Shown: piece by piece, positions 1 to 11,618 of the stretch
Layout of the letters: the number at the start of each line of letters is the position of its first letter
Position numbering within the stretch: the stretch's first letter is position 1
Assembly (NCBI GenBank): GCA_022478985.1
Contig: JAKSZP010009615.1
Span: 17,464 to 81,463 of the forward strand
Origin: Massospora cicadina
Taxonomy: Eukaryota; Entomophthoromycota; Entomophthoromycetes; Entomophthorales; Entomophthoraceae
Length of the DNA: 64,000 bases
Reading direction: 5' to 3'
Notes under the pieces: model-generated
The model's input: only the letters and a program-made list of their open reading frames with translations
Told to the model about the DNA's origin: nothing
The model's database searches: none
Translations under genes and position numbers: made by a program

Positions 1-599
1 AAACGCCATTTCTCCAGGACTGAGCATTAACAAGAAAATTAAATTTTAATCTGAGTTGATGCTCACAAATTAGAAAGAGCAAATAGAGGGATTCAGGAAT
101 TGCTGAAGAGTATGATATGGGCTGAGTTACTGATTAATGTCCTGGGTAAATTTGCATCCTAAATATCAGAACCGCAATGGGAACCCCAGAACTATGAGAA
201 CTCAACAACCTGAATCATGAAGGAGTAGGATTACTGCTTGACCCTCAAATTGTATAGTAAGGGATTATTCTGATCTAGGAGGGCCAGGCGAGCTCTACAC
301 CACAAGAATTTTACTCATTTTATAGTTCTTGAAGAATAAAACTTATAGAGATGTTTCTAGGCTCTTTCCTAGATCTTAATTATTGTATATTTTACGCTCT
401 TTTAATGTTTCTTGACTTTAGCGTTAGTGGTCACAAGCACAGCTTGTTGCAAATGGTGGAACCACTGAATGCAAAAATGCTTAGTCATTGCCTTTCTAGA
501 TCCATTCTGCTACATAGTGCCCTCCCAAAGTAAGCTGGATTATCTAAACAGTACACCTCCCGGAAACCAAGAAAAAAATTTCTGCTTTGCTATAGCAGT

Positions 600-1085
600 G
601 AAGCTGATACTTCTATGGCTAACATGTATGGGCCCTTCCATAAAAATTAGCTTTTTTACTTGGCATTATATAAGGCAACTATTTGTCCTAAATAATCTAT
701 TTAATTGAACATAACTTAGGGTTGCTGATATTAACAATTCTTTAGAATCTTCTTCATAGCTTCATCCTCTTCCTCCCATTTACTATTTGATCCTATGATT
801 AGCTCATAAATAATATTGCTCTCATGTGCATCTATATGAAAATTAGTAACTGTGACATGTTGACTGAGTTCAGGTGTTTACCAGATTGATGTAGTATAAA
901 GGTCACACCCTGCAAATGAAATTCCCATTTTGCAAAGTGCCCGTTTAGGTCCTTCTTATTGTTTAACCATCATAAAGATGCATGGTTGGTTACAATCATG
1001 GAGTGTACTTCATAAATATATGGTTAAAAGTGTCAGACAGATCTAATCACATCTAGAGGTTCTTGTTCAGTAACTTTATAGCTGC
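600..1085 (-). pseudogene. RNase H and integrase C-terminal remnants of element G
   Basis: Minus strand about 1085-880 reads as a Ty3 RNase H domain: TEQEPLDVIRSV (family TERECLAV), then IVTNHASL (family VVTDHASL) and GHFAKWEFHLQG (family GRLARWxLxLQ). The catalytic Asp of the TDHAS motif is Asn, encoded at 985-987. Several stops fall where the family has Arg or Trp. Lower down, about 705-600, is a short match to the integrase C-terminal WKGPY motif. The stretch between is too decayed to assign. No function is expected. Confidence 0.65.
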
Positions 1086-1576
1086 ATCCAGCTCTGTTAA
1101 ACGTTTTTTAGTAAAATTTGATATTATGATACATCTCATCTCATCTATTTTTTCTAAAATGTCCCCCATTTAAACATTGCTGAAATCTGTATATAGGTAA
1201 ATGTTTTTTGAATTCTGGGTATATCAAGATAGGTGTTTCCACTAAAAGTTATTTGAGTTGATATAAGGTGTTCTTATTTTTTTGTTCCATAAAAATTTAC
1301 TCTTTTGTTAATAAGCATGGGTAAGAGCTACACAATGTCCACAAACTTTGGTACAAAAAGATGGTAGTGCTCCTACCATTAACAATAACGTTTGTAAATC
1401 TCTTATACACCTTAGCTAACTCAATTCATCTAATGATTCACCTTTTCCTTGCTGTGGGTTAATTCTTCTTAATTTTTTCTTCATACTTAATGAGCTTTTT
1501 TCTAACTCAAAAAAGAATTTTGCTTATTTCAACTTCAGGTTGTTTTATCTCAACAGAGTAGATACATTTAAGATGT

Positions 1577-2056
1577 TCAAGGTGCTTCTTTAATGTTTGT
1601 TAAAAGATGGTTATAAATTCCAAATAGATAAGCACACTTGACATCTTTAATTCTCCAAATATGGTTCAAAAACAGTGGAACATTTCTAAAAAAGCGCAAT
1701 ACCTGAGGCATTTGTGTTAGCTTTAAAGGCCTTGACTGGCTTATTAACGCGCACTCCTCATGGTCTTTTGGGGATGACCGCATCTTTAGTATCTTCTGTC
1801 TTGGTTTTTAACAGAGAAGTATAGCAAACCTCTATGTCATGTTAAGGCATCATCAATGTAAGGAAATTAAGTATCAATCCTTCTTGATCTGGCCATTTAA
1901 TATTTGGTAGTCCGCGAGAATTCTGTAAATCTCATACATTTTTTGTACTAGCTTAAGGTCTAATGCCCATATAGCTCTTGGATAGCGTAGCAAACCAGAA
2001 TTTATGAGCTGCTTCAACTCTTTTTTAAGTTTGGCTACTCTTTGTTCCTGGATCAT
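1577..2056 (-). pseudogene. Reverse transcriptase remnant of element G
   Basis: Two minus-strand pieces. 2056-1874 resembles the start of a Ty3 RT (LINSGLLRYPRAIWALDL, family LLxSGLIRPSxSPWAxP; then YRILADYQILNGQIKKD, family CxDYRxLNxxTxKD). 1783-1577 resembles palm motifs (PKDHEECALIS, LTQMPQ, then a degraded YLDD region reading YLFGIYNHL). The catalytic YLDD is not recognisable. The two pieces are separated by a frameshifted gap. The family call is clear from several collinear motifs; the enzyme is dead. Confidence 0.7.
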
Positions 2057-2296
2057 TGGTAAGTTTTAGACTGGAAAGGTATGACTTTTCTACTATTAAT
2101 CCCGTGAGCTTTTTCTTTATAAAAGCTAATTTCTATTATGTCAAAAATAGAATCTCCTCATCGTGGTTTAAGACTTAAGTAAGCTTACACTTTAATGTTC
2201 ATTTGCTCTTATAAATCTGTATCTTCAATGCAAGCTATTGCATGAACTACTCAACTTCAGTGAACTGGTTTATTTTATCATTGTCTATTGTAGACC

Positions 2297-2829
2297 TGTC
2301 AAGATTTGTGATGAAAAAGAGCTAGAACTGACCACATTAAAGTCAAACTTTGAAGAAAATCAGATATTCTCATTGTCAGGGGTTAAATTGCCCATGACAA
2401 TGATGAAAATTATAAGAAAGGTCCAATTTCTTTCAATCTTATGTCACAATAGCAAGTTAATAGTAAAATATAGCTTACAGTTAGTCCAGCCAAGTAAACT
2501 TATAAATTGGGTTTGACATCACTATAAACTAAGGATCCCAGTTGAGAGGCCCTAGGAATTCACCTTAAATTCATGTCCCCATTAAACCTATTAAGATTAA
2601 TTAATTCTATCTATTAAAGGATCTTTTTTAGCACTAGGTGGTCCCAACCTAAAGGGGGGATACACCAATATTATATGAAAGGATCTTAAATTTCAAACTA
2701 GCTAAGTCTCGTTTTGAGTTAATAATTTCAAATTAATTTTCAGAACTATCACAACCTTCAATTTAGTACAACTTTAGACTCAAATTAAATTAAAACAGAG
2801 AATTTCTCCAACTATTGCGACATTTATTA
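2297..2829 (+). repeat. 5' LTR of element B
   Basis: Starts TGTCAAGATTTGTGATG and ends two bases before a TGGTGCTCACTAC primer-binding site. It aligns along its length with 24646-25119; shared landmarks include ACTATAAACTAA, TAAAGGATCTT and the terminal AAATTAAAACAG region. The copies differ in length (about 533 and 474 bp) by several indels, making B clearly older than A, C and D. Confidence 0.8.
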
Positions 2830-2831
2830 AG

Positions 2832-2850
2832 TGGTGCTCACTACAAGGGG
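2832..2850 (+). other. Primer-binding site of element B
   Basis: TGGTGCTCACTACAAGGGG follows the 5' LTR after a two-base spacer. The same core is seen at the same place in A, C and E. It would pair with a tRNA ending GUAGUGAGCACCA; I did not assign that tRNA. Confidence 0.75.
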
Positions 2851-3373
2851 TGCCCAAGTTGTTGCAAATATCAAAACAGTCTATTAGAAAATGGAGGAAT
2901 ACAATCAAGATGGTCCTGAAAAATTCTGGAAGTGTGACTCATTAGATCAATAATTTAAGATCAGAGATGCCTTCCCTGAAACCTAAAGCTTCTCATATAA
3001 CGCTTCTTTTTGAGTTTGTATTACCTAATAAAAATCAAGAACAAAATCGCCTACATATTAATAACATTAGTGCTACTATCCAGAAATTATTGGAAGGTAG
3101 ATATGCTGCTGGAAGTTGGACTTCCCACACTTGAGCCACTGATTTACCAACTAAAATAAGATATTTATCTAGCTCTGCTCAGTTACCCTCCACTCTGTTG
3201 CAACAGGAGTTAATTATTAATTTTGTTTTTTACATCCTGCTTTACACCATTTACTCCAAATCTAGGCATTCATCATCATGAACTTTATCAAACGTTTAGA
3301 TTAATTTGGGAGTTACATACCCATTTGAATAATTTTTATAAAGTTGCTTTTTTGAAATATGACAAAGAAGCAA
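2851..3373 (+). pseudogene. Leader and gag N-terminal remnant of element B
   Basis: Between B's primer-binding site and the A insertion. A start at 2891 opens a short frame (MEEYNQDGPEKFWKC) that soon meets stops. Position matches the gag leader of related elements. No domain is recognisable. The segment stops at the AGCAA duplication of A and resumes at 12474. Confidence 0.45.
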
Positions 3374-4216
3374 TGTGGGAATTTATATGACCACATTATC
3401 CAGCTTGCAAATTATCTAAGCTTCAATTAATTTAAGATAATTGGTTCATTTATTTAATTTAGATTATTGATTAAGCTTTGAGACATTGATTGATTATTCC
3501 ATCTCATTGGCAATGAACACCAATTAAATTTTTAATTGAAATTTTCATAGGATCATATCCAATGATAATTACAGTTACAATTTTGTCAGGGATTGTTGCT
3601 AACAATTTGGAGATGAGTAAATTGACTCAAAATGGGTAATTACTCATGGGAAATTGTCAGGAGTTGGTAGCTGACATGTGGGCTGATACAAATAGCGATT
3701 TAATTATGCTATTCCTCATGAATTTCAGCTGGAATATTTCCCAAAATTAGACCAATATCCCTTTTCATCGGTTAGGCGTGCCAAGTCCTCATGGATATCC
3801 CTTTTCCGTCAGCTAGGCATGCCAAGAACCTCGTGGTTATCACAAATACCCTTAACACATGTCCTTCTTCATTTTACCCCATAAATATTCCCTCTTTCTA
3901 CTAATAAAAACACCTTAGTACTGTGAATACTTTATTGTTTTCTATTGTGAATTGTTTACTCCATTTGAACTTGTAAGAAGTCTTCCTATCTAAGTGTCAA
4001 CGCCAAAGTGAAGCCAAAGTCACTTATTCCTTATATATTGCCAGAGTGAGGCCAAAGTCACTTCAAACCTTATATTGTCAGAGTAGGGCCAAAGCTACCC
4101 ATTTATCTAAACTTGACTAGGCTAATTGTCTTCATACAATTAGCAAATTCGTGTTTATTCCCAGAACCAATAGTTAAGCAAACCTATGCACAAGTAGAAA
4201 CCCCACGGTTTTTACA
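3374..4216 (+). repeat. 5' LTR of element A
   Basis: 843 bp, starts TGTGGGAATT and ends TTTTTACA. Near identical to 11632-12473, with about 20 differences by eye. An internal imperfect duplication is visible around 4000-4110, where CCAAAGTCACTT-type units repeat three times. Confidence 0.93.
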
Positions 4217-4218
4217 AG

Positions 4219-4237
4219 TGGTGCTCACTACGGGGGC
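4219..4237 (+). other. Primer-binding site of element A
   Basis: TGGTGCTCACTACGGGGGC lies two bases after the 5' LTR. Same core as in B, C and E. Confidence 0.8.
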
Positions 4238-4639
4238 TGAGTTGAGTTTACTAGAAAATAATAATGCCAAATTATCTAACTAATATGGAACATCAAAGAA
4301 ACAAAGAAACATGGTCATCAGCAGACCACCGGGAAAATCTAATTAGAGGCTGGAATTCTGGTGGATCCTCAATACATCCATCTATCAATGATTGGAGTAA
4401 ATGAGAACGCCGTAACAATTTATGAACCACCTTTGGAGTGAATCTGAGATAATATACCCATCATCAGTGATATCCTAATGAGAGGATTCCAAATTTTTCC
4501 AGCCAATACCTTAGACTGAAGCTGTGGATTATCCACAACACTACCAATCAGGAAGAGTGAAGGTGACACTTCAAAAACTTCCTTAACATGAATACTTCAA
4601 CGTTAATAGGATACTTGTGGAGCATTGGCAATATTGGCA

Positions 4640-6391
4640 ATTATATTATCAAATATGTACAGCCACTACCCAAAACATGAGAGCCATCCAAGTACGGCAG
4701 CAGGCAGTGATCGCTGATCTTGTTGAGTATAACCAAAATAACAGCATACAACAGCAGGCGCTGATATGACAATTAGATGTCAGTTTTCAGCAGATTCGCA
4801 CTGGTTTGGATTCCACATCACAGTGTGTCCACCAATCAAGCACTCAAATCAAGAATCTGGTGGCTGAACTGAATACAAAACTTTGGGGAATAGTTGAGGG
4901 GATCATCAACCAAATTGGGTTCAATTACCAATGGAAACATGATGTGGATAAGCATTGCCAATTAGTTTAATCAAATATCACTGATTTTGATTCAAGCTCA
5001 GGAGGCGGCTGTGCCAATGGCTGCAGCCAACACCAAAACTCACATGGTCTTGCTCAATTTAGTTAAAGGAAGACAGGAAATTAAGAGTTCCGTCAACTAT
5101 ATGGAAAGAAAATTTGAACAACTCAATGAAGAGATGAGAGCTGAACTCGATAAGCTTCATATGGAAATAGAAATCATCAACAAGAACGCTTTAGATTAGG
5201 CAACTCAATCTGAGTTAGATTTGTTGAAACTCAAAGTCATTAAATTAAATGATGAAATGTCCAAGTATGAAAAAGAGAACTGAGAATTGTATGAGCATTT
5301 ATTCCATGTCCAAATCTGAGAGGGCAAGTTGCAGAAAGAAGTTGAAACTCTGAAAGCGACTTTACAAAAAGAAATTAAAAAATTGTCAACTTTTGGAGAA
5401 TGACTGAAAATGCTTGTCTTAGGAAGATAAAATCCTGAGACGATTGGATAACCTCAAAGACTCTAAGTGTACTTGTTCACAGGATGAGTACCATGAGGCG
5501 AATTTATTTGAGGAGGAATTGAATTATTGAAGCAGAAAGTATTGCCAACAGCACCGTCCAATCTGTTTGGGAAATGCCCTGATCATTGTGACACTTCCTG
5601 AAGTAACACCCAAAGCAACTCCAATGTATGGTTGAATTCAGATTAGTAGTGCTGGCCCAATTATTGTTGAAGATTTCAAGAGTACTCTGGAGTTGCCCAT
5701 TTTCCATCAGGATAATGCGCCTGCCTTCTTTTGGTTATTTGAAATGACGATGTATGGTTATAGTGACCAACAAAAAGCTGTCACCGTCATAAATTGTCTC
5801 AATACTTTGTGCCAAAACCTAGTTTTGCCTTACCTTTGTGGGGAGAACTGGAGTTACAAGGAGGCGAAGGAGGCGATTCTGACCAAATTCAGTAGTCCAG
5901 ATTAGATGGCAGCTCAGAAACAAGAATTCATGGGCATTTAACTTAAGGACAAAATGGTGAGTGCGTTTGCCGACTGTTTTTATGAGGAAGCTCAGATCCT
6001 CAATGGGGCCAATATGATGACCGATTTTGATGGGAGAATTGCAATGCAAAATGCATTGCGCCCTCATTGAGTATTACACCGAATGATGTTCTCCAAATTG
6101 ACCATTAAATACACCATTGCTCAAATGGTAGAACACCTAAGAGTTTTATCAGCAACATTAGATGCACCAAATCGTACATATAAGCTGAATAACCAGTCAA
6201 ACAATAATAAGGGACCAGGACGATTCCCTGACAAATCAAGAGATTACAACAATTATGGGAATCAAGATAAACTGAATGAAGGAGCTAAACCATTCAAGCC
6301 TCATTTAACTTGCAATAAGTGTGGACAGCCTGGGCACTTCGCCAATAACTGTGGACAACGCAAACCAAAGGATCAGGTTAACTTAGTCTAG
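4640..6391 (+). pseudogene. gag: Gag of element A (coiled coil, capsid-like, CCHC zinc knuckle)
   Basis: The nucleocapsid and capsid precursor that packages the element RNA. The N-terminal part to about 5500 is a long charged coiled coil (for example 4987-5196, rich in E, K, L). A capsid-like part follows at 5693-6070 with FGYSDQQKAVTVINCL-like spacing: the sequence reads YGYSDQQKAVTVINCL and recurs in B and D gag. The nucleocapsid at 6307-6354 has a complete CCHC knuckle, CNKCGQPGHFANNC. Stops at 5197, 5905, 5940 and 6068 and frameshifts break it into at least four pieces. The start was not determined; the frame is recognisable from about 4640. Confidence 0.8.
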
Positions 6392-6399
6392 AATAAGGA

Positions 6400-7567
6400 T
6401 AAACAGGAAACTTCCGATGGGCAGGGAAAAGACCATGTGATCTAGACATGGAACAGTCTAGAACTGCAGGTAACCAAGTTCCCCCGGATAAATCAGATAG
6501 TTTAGACAAGTTGGACCTATTTTTGGATGAGCCTGAATTAGATCCCCTTCATTAGAGCGTGTACCAAGATGTAAATGTAATAATGAGACTGAAATCAAAG
6601 GAGATTGCCCCTGAAATTATACAGGAGGTAGCTCGCCCATATGCCCGACAGATAATGGAGAAGGTCCAAAGCGCCAAAGACAAGATGGACTTATTGAATG
6701 CCAAGTTAGATGGAGTTAATGTATTTTTCTAATTGCTACAATATAAGAAACGTTCCCTGATATCAGCACAGTTAATTCATACCCTGGATTTGGCCAACGA
6801 ATCTGCTATACATGCAGTAAACAATAGCTTATCTTATTTTTCTGAGTGCATGTATATGGATATTTTGGTGAACCAAATCCCCATCAGAGCCATAATCGAC
6901 AGTGGTGCACCATTAATATAGTATGGACCAAATTAGTAAAAATATTAAAGGCCAAACCAGATTTGGAGCACCAGAAGCAGTATGGGATGGCAGGCCCTGA
7001 CTCTACAACTTCCTGTGGGGCTTATAGTGCTCTACCGCTACAGTTTGGATCCTTGGTCATATTGGCGCCAGCGATTGTTCTAGCCAACCAGGATTATGAC
7101 ATACTCATTGGCACTGACTTCATGCAGAAGTATGGGGTCAAATGTGACTTTGAGGAAGACACTTTGACAATTCTGGGGCAAACGTTGCCACTGGTATATC
7201 AATGCAAGGGGAAAGCGCCCATTAGCAGATGGAAATTTTCATCAACTTAGTCTATAAGGATAGAATACTACCTATAGGTTACAAATTAGTCAGAAGAAAA
7301 CCCCAGAAATTACCTAAATATGTAAACGAGAGTTGTGGGATCCCAATCCGTTCTAAGGAAGATGTTCTAATTGAGCCTGGAATTCAGCAAATTGTGAAGA
7401 CCAGACTAACCATGGATATACCAGAGCTGTTATATTCAGAAATTGAAGCTCCTTGGCAACAATTGAGAATTGAACCTTGGGTAGCCCCAGGAATTTTAAT
7501 CCCTGGTCATGAGGAGATTCAGGTTCTTTTAGCCAATCTGGGAAAATCTCTGATAAAGGTCAAATGA
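6400..7567 (+). pseudogene. Aspartic protease region of element A
   Basis: The active-site motif IIDSGAP is at about 6889-6912 and is followed by a frameshift. The continuing frame (6846-7250) keeps the family pattern YGMAGPDSTTSCGAYSALPL and the second half of the domain (DYDILIGTDFMQKYG). A linker to RT follows (7229-7567). The upstream part has an acidic spacer after the zinc knuckle. Gag-pol processing would be its role; the frameshift after the active site disables it as read. Confidence 0.8.
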
Positions 7568-7689
7568 CTCTAGGTGGTCACATTTGCTCAACTAAAACCA
7601 GTATCAGAGATTCATTCTTTCCACGAATTTAGTGAATTGGACAAATTGGGGCTTCCAAAAGAAAATGATGGGAATGTCCATACACTAAT

Positions 7690-8640
7690 CAAATAGGATC
7701 AAGTAGCCAGATTAATGGAGGACCAGAAAGATGAAGTTCTGGCCTTATTCAAGAAATACTGAGTTATTTTTGCGCAGGGTGACCATGATCTTAGGTGTGC
7801 AAAGGATGTTATGCATTGAGTTGATACTAGGGATGATGGGCCAATTTAATTGAGGCCTATTTGACAGTCCAAGGCAGCAGAGGCAGTTGTTGCCAAAGAA
7901 ATTGAAAAACTCTTAGAGCATGGAATGCTCATACCATCATCCAGCCCATGGGCGAGTCCTATATTAATAGTTAAGAAGAAAGATGGTTCAAATTGAGTCA
8001 TAATAGATTACTGATGGTTAATTAAAAACATGAAAAAGGACTTGTACCCCCTGCCTAGGATTGATGATGTGCTGGATTGGTTAGGAGGAGCCAAGTTTTT
8101 CTTCACCATGGACTTAATCTTTGAATATTGTCAGATAGAAATGCCCCCAGAAGACCAAGAGAAGTGTGCTATTATCACAGCACAGGGGTTGTACCAGCTG
8201 ACGAGGATGCCTCAAGGCTTATGCAACGCCCCCGCAACATTTCAACAGGCTATGGACACAATTTTGTCAGGTTTGAAGCTATCCTGTGTCCTGGTCTATC
8301 TGAACGACATTAATTTATTCATATGAACGTTTACTGATCATTTACAACAGCTTGAGGAAGTATTCAAGTGGCTGGCTTTGGCGAATCTCAAAATCAAGCC
8401 AATAAAATGCCATTTCTTTAAGGAGGAATTAGAGTACTTAGGATTTGTAATTAATGCCAAGGGACTTAAGCCCCAAGTCCAAAAGATAGAAGTGATTATT
8501 TGAATGTCAGTCCCCAAGAGCGTGCGCAATATTCAAGTTTTCCTCAGAATGGTCGGCTACTATCACCAATTCATTAAGGATTTCACAAAAATAGCTGAGC
8601 CGCTTTTCCACATATTGAAAGATCTGAAGAAGGGATTTAT
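7690..8640 (+). pseudogene. Reverse transcriptase of element A, active site YLND
   Basis: RT motifs in order: LLEHGMLIPSSSPWASPIL (about 7910), KKDGSN (7977), YPLPRIDDVLDWL (8046), FFTMDLIFEYCQIEMPPEDQ (8099), LTRMPQGLCNAPATFQQAMD (8200) and VYLNDINLF (8294). The first Asp of YLDD is Asn. TGA stops occur at conserved Arg positions, for example before VIID, in DYRWL, and in SRTF of the post-YLDD region. The thumb and connection continue to about 8640. Homologous to RT of B and D. Confidence 0.88.
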
Positions 8641-8729
8641 CTGAAGTGATGAGGCTCAACTTGCATTTGATGAATTAAGGAAATACTTGATGACAAGTCT
8701 GATTTTAAAATACCCAAATTTTGAGAAGC

Positions 8730-9115
8730 TGTTCATTATTCAATCAGATGCATCACTGATGGCAATAGGAGCCATCCTTAGCCAAGTGGATGATAAGGGG
8801 GATGAACACCTTGTAGTATATGTCAGCTGAACACTGTCAAAGGCCAAGAGGAACTATACAGTTACAGAGTGAGAATGTATTGCAGTTATATATGCTTGCA
8901 AGCAGTTTTGAGTTTATATCCATAGAACACACTTCAAGGTCGTGACCAACCATGCCTCTCTCTAATGGATTCATAACCTTAAAGAACCAGAAGGGAGATT
9001 AGCGCGGTGGGATTTGAAGTTAAAGGCCTATGACTTTGAGATAGAACATCAGGCGGGAGATAAGAATCAGAATGCTGATGGTTTGTCTAGGTTGCCAACC
9101 ATTCTTGCTGTGCAA
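8730..9115 (+). pseudogene. RNase H of element A
   Basis: FIIQSDASLMAIGAILSQ (about 8739) carries the first catalytic Asp. NYTVTE followed by TGA and ECIAV is the TERECLAV motif with Arg converted to stop. VVTNHASL at 8942-8963 has the last catalytic Asp changed to Asn (8948-8950, AAC after ACC). GRLARWDLKLKAYDFEIEHQ and NADGLSRLP mark the end of the domain. This domain would degrade the RNA strand during reverse transcription. Confidence 0.85.
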
Positions 9116-9279
9116 GATTGTTCTGATGACCTATTTGAGCAAATGATCCGTGGAGAATTTCAGGAAGAGCCAGTTGAAATTCAAAAAGCGTTAAAGAAGG
9201 CAATGGAAAATACTGAGCTTGTTAATGGACAATACTTTAAAATAACAAATGAAAAGAGGCTTTTATTTATGAAACCATT

Positions 9280-10320
9280 GGAACACACTGAAGAAATTTG
9301 GGCCACCCGCAAGGTTGTGGGACATGGTGGGTTAAAGAAGACACTTGAACATCTCTGACAATACTACTATTGGGAGTCACTGAATTTTGACGTTGCCAAT
9401 TATATCACCTGTTGCGTGGAATGTCAGATCCATAAGCCTCATAAGAATGTGACGAATTACCAATTAGTGAGGATAAGGTTTGCTTAGCACAAAGTTTCAA
9501 TTGACATTATGGGGCCACTAAGTGTGAGTACAGGCGGTGTATGTTACATAATAGTAGCGATTGACCACCTTACAAGATGGGTTGAAACCCAAGCCTTATG
9601 TCAAGCAGATGCCCTAAGTACTGCCAAATTCATCCTGGAGCAGGTGGTATACCAACATGGGTGTCCCAAGTGTTGTTGAGTGACAACGGGACTAATTTTA
9701 CCTCATTCATAATTCCACACCTGAATGAACTTATGGGAATTGGGGGTGGTGTCTGCACCCTATTGGCCTGAATTGAATGGAGTTGTGGAACAAGTCAATG
9801 GGACACTTGCTGCTACACTAAGGAAGCTGATCTCAGGTAAAGCATCATCTTGGGCCTCTTATCTAAGTTTGGTAACTTTTGCATATAATATCTGTTTCCA
9901 TTTGGCAATGGGAAAAACGCCATTCAAATTATTGTATGGTCATAGAGCAGCATTGCCGCTGATTCTCTATTCAGCAGTGAAGCCCACTCTGGGATGAGCG
10001 CAGATAAATATCTATATTGACTTGCAAACATAATAGTAGATCTACAATCTCAAGCCTGTGATACAACAATCAAGAAAAGGATTCAGGCTAAAAAGCTGAT
10101 GATAAGAGTCAATCCACTCTTAGGGAATTTACCATTAGAGATCAAGTAGCCTATTGCAATACCCATGGGTTTGGTCACCAAAATAAGCTAGATGCATCAT
10201 GGTCAGGACCATTTGAGGTTATTGCAACAATGGCAAATGATGCCTACATAATCAAGAATATATTCAATGGTCATGTGATTAATAGAGTACACAGAAAATT
10301 TATTAAAAAATGGTATTAAA
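9280..10320 (+). pseudogene. Integrase of element A
   Basis: The N-terminal HHCC zinc domain runs from VVGHGGLKKTLEHL (about 9315) to CCVECQIHK (9414). The catalytic core keeps its D,D,E residues: SIDIMGPL (about 9500), LLSDNGTNF (about 9675, after a frameshift near 9665) and ELNGVVEQVNG (about 9770). The C-terminal part reads to INRVHRKFIKKWY at about 10280-10319. No chromodomain is visible. Stops and one or two frameshifts break it. DNA strand transfer into the genome would be its role. Confidence 0.85.
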
Positions 10321-10412
10321 TATATATATATGAGAAAAAAAATTAAAAAATAATGAAAAGAAAAAATGGATAAAAAAGAAATAATAATTATGAGAAGTTA
10401 TTTTAAAAAGTT

Positions 10413-11450
10413 TTATTTTTTAAGCCTTGGGTTGTGAATTGCGAGCTCTTCTTTGACGCCTCTGGGGGAAGGAAGTTGAATGATGATGTTATTAAAGAGG
10501 TTGCTGAAGTCAATCTGAGATCGGATACTTGCAAGGGGAAGAGCAATCCAAAACCAAGTTCTTTGAACTTGAAGAGGGTTCTGCAAATATGCAATGTTGG
10601 GAAGAGTAATGGGGACGTCTAATTCAGCAAGTCAGGAAACCCCAGATTGGGGAGGAAAACAGCAATGCAGGAATATGCAATCTGCAAACAAGTCTGTGTA
10701 ATCTCAATATGGCACAGGTGCTAGAAGCTGTGTCCAGAGTGCTTGACGATGGGCTTTGTCAAGAACACTTGGCATATGAGAGAACAATGAACAAGGGAAA
10801 TGTGCAGGGGGCTGCCAAACCATACCACCAATTATCGCCATTAAGGGAAGATAACGCTTGATAGTCCCAGTCATAAAGTAATCATGTAGGAAGCAAACAG
10901 CATCTTGAAGGCGGTGGCTTTGGGCCTCCTGAAATTGGAAAGGAAAGGAAAGGCGAAAATTTGGTGATGCGGGGAGTGGAGTAGCCCATGTGCAAAGGAC
11001 TTGCCCTGAAAATTGGAGTGCAAAGGAGGCAGAATCCCAATATTTTAAACTATCAAGGTCACAAGGCGCGAATGAGATATTAAGTGCCCCAGTCAATTTA
11101 CCCCAAAGTTCATGATATGGAAGTTCTGTGTGCTCATCGTTACCAATTGTTAATTTAGCAGACAAGATAGTCAGTTTGTAAAATTGGCCAATTCAGAAAA
11201 GGAACTTGGGGAGAAGATCTGACTCAATCATGAAAGATTGATCTAAATTGGGAGAAATCGCCTTGTTATACTCAAGGGCGATTACTGGATTTAGCACAAT
11301 GGGAGCCAAATCCAGTAATGCTGCAAAATCGAGCTTGGTGACAAGAGAATGAGGGATGAAAGAATGAGAATTTAATGAAGAAACAGCCAACCCTGTCCTC
11401 TCTTTGTAAATTGGCACTGTTGAAGGAAGAGCTGAAGAGGGGATTGCCAA
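10413..11450 (-). pseudogene. Conserved antisense reading frame of element A (unknown function)
   Basis: One minus-strand frame runs from at least 11450 to a TAA at 10413-10415, about 345 codons, broken only by three TGA codons (11193-11195, 10704-10706, 10632-10634). It lies between integrase and the 3' LTR. The same frame, collinear and without frameshift over most of its length, occurs in element C. Shared blocks include SDLLPxFLF, AxKLTIxN, FQEAxSHxLxDAxC, LPLMAxIGGMxWQPP, PCS, HMxxVLDxAHxQ and ASIxSxIDF. Many differences between A and C are synonymous in this frame. No ATG is seen at the 5' end of the long open part, so start or splicing is unresolved. I recognise no family. Confidence 0.7.
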
Positions 11451-11618
11451 ATAAAGTTGACTTGGGGGGCTGGATCTAGCTGGAGTGGAAAGGATACCTC
11501 TTTGAGTGGTTCATGACATCACTCAAAAATGGGAGGCGTCCGCTTTGTTCAGACTAAATAAGATTCGTTCATAGAAGGAATTATCTGATGAAGACATTTT
11601 TTAGCTGATAATCTGGTC

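Larger units (their letters stand above)
1..2291 (-). mobile_element. Left part of old Ty3/gypsy element G (3' half of pol, minus strand)
   Basis: Minus-strand translation gives, in order from high to low coordinates, fragments of reverse transcriptase (2056-1577), RNase H (about 1085-880) and an integrase C-terminal piece (about 705-600, residues KGPYML). This is the gene order of a Ty3/gypsy pol read on the minus strand. Stops and frameshifts are dense, so it is a fossil. It ends abruptly at element B, and a gag fragment of the same orientation reappears near 32 kb, so B and the LINE split one ancestral element. The stretch 1-600 is AT-rich; I see no gene there and it may contain the 3' LTR. 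Assignment of the left and right parts to one copy is inference. Confidence 0.7.

Noticed and set aside
10321..10412. Possible chromodomain or env-like gene after integrase in A
   Set aside because: The stretch is low-complexity A-rich sequence; no chromodomain aromatic residues and no transmembrane pattern on the sense strand.
10434..10622. 62-codon plus-strand frame after A integrase
   Set aside because: The equivalent stretch of C is not open or similar in the sense frame, while the antisense frame is conserved, so the antisense reading is preferred.
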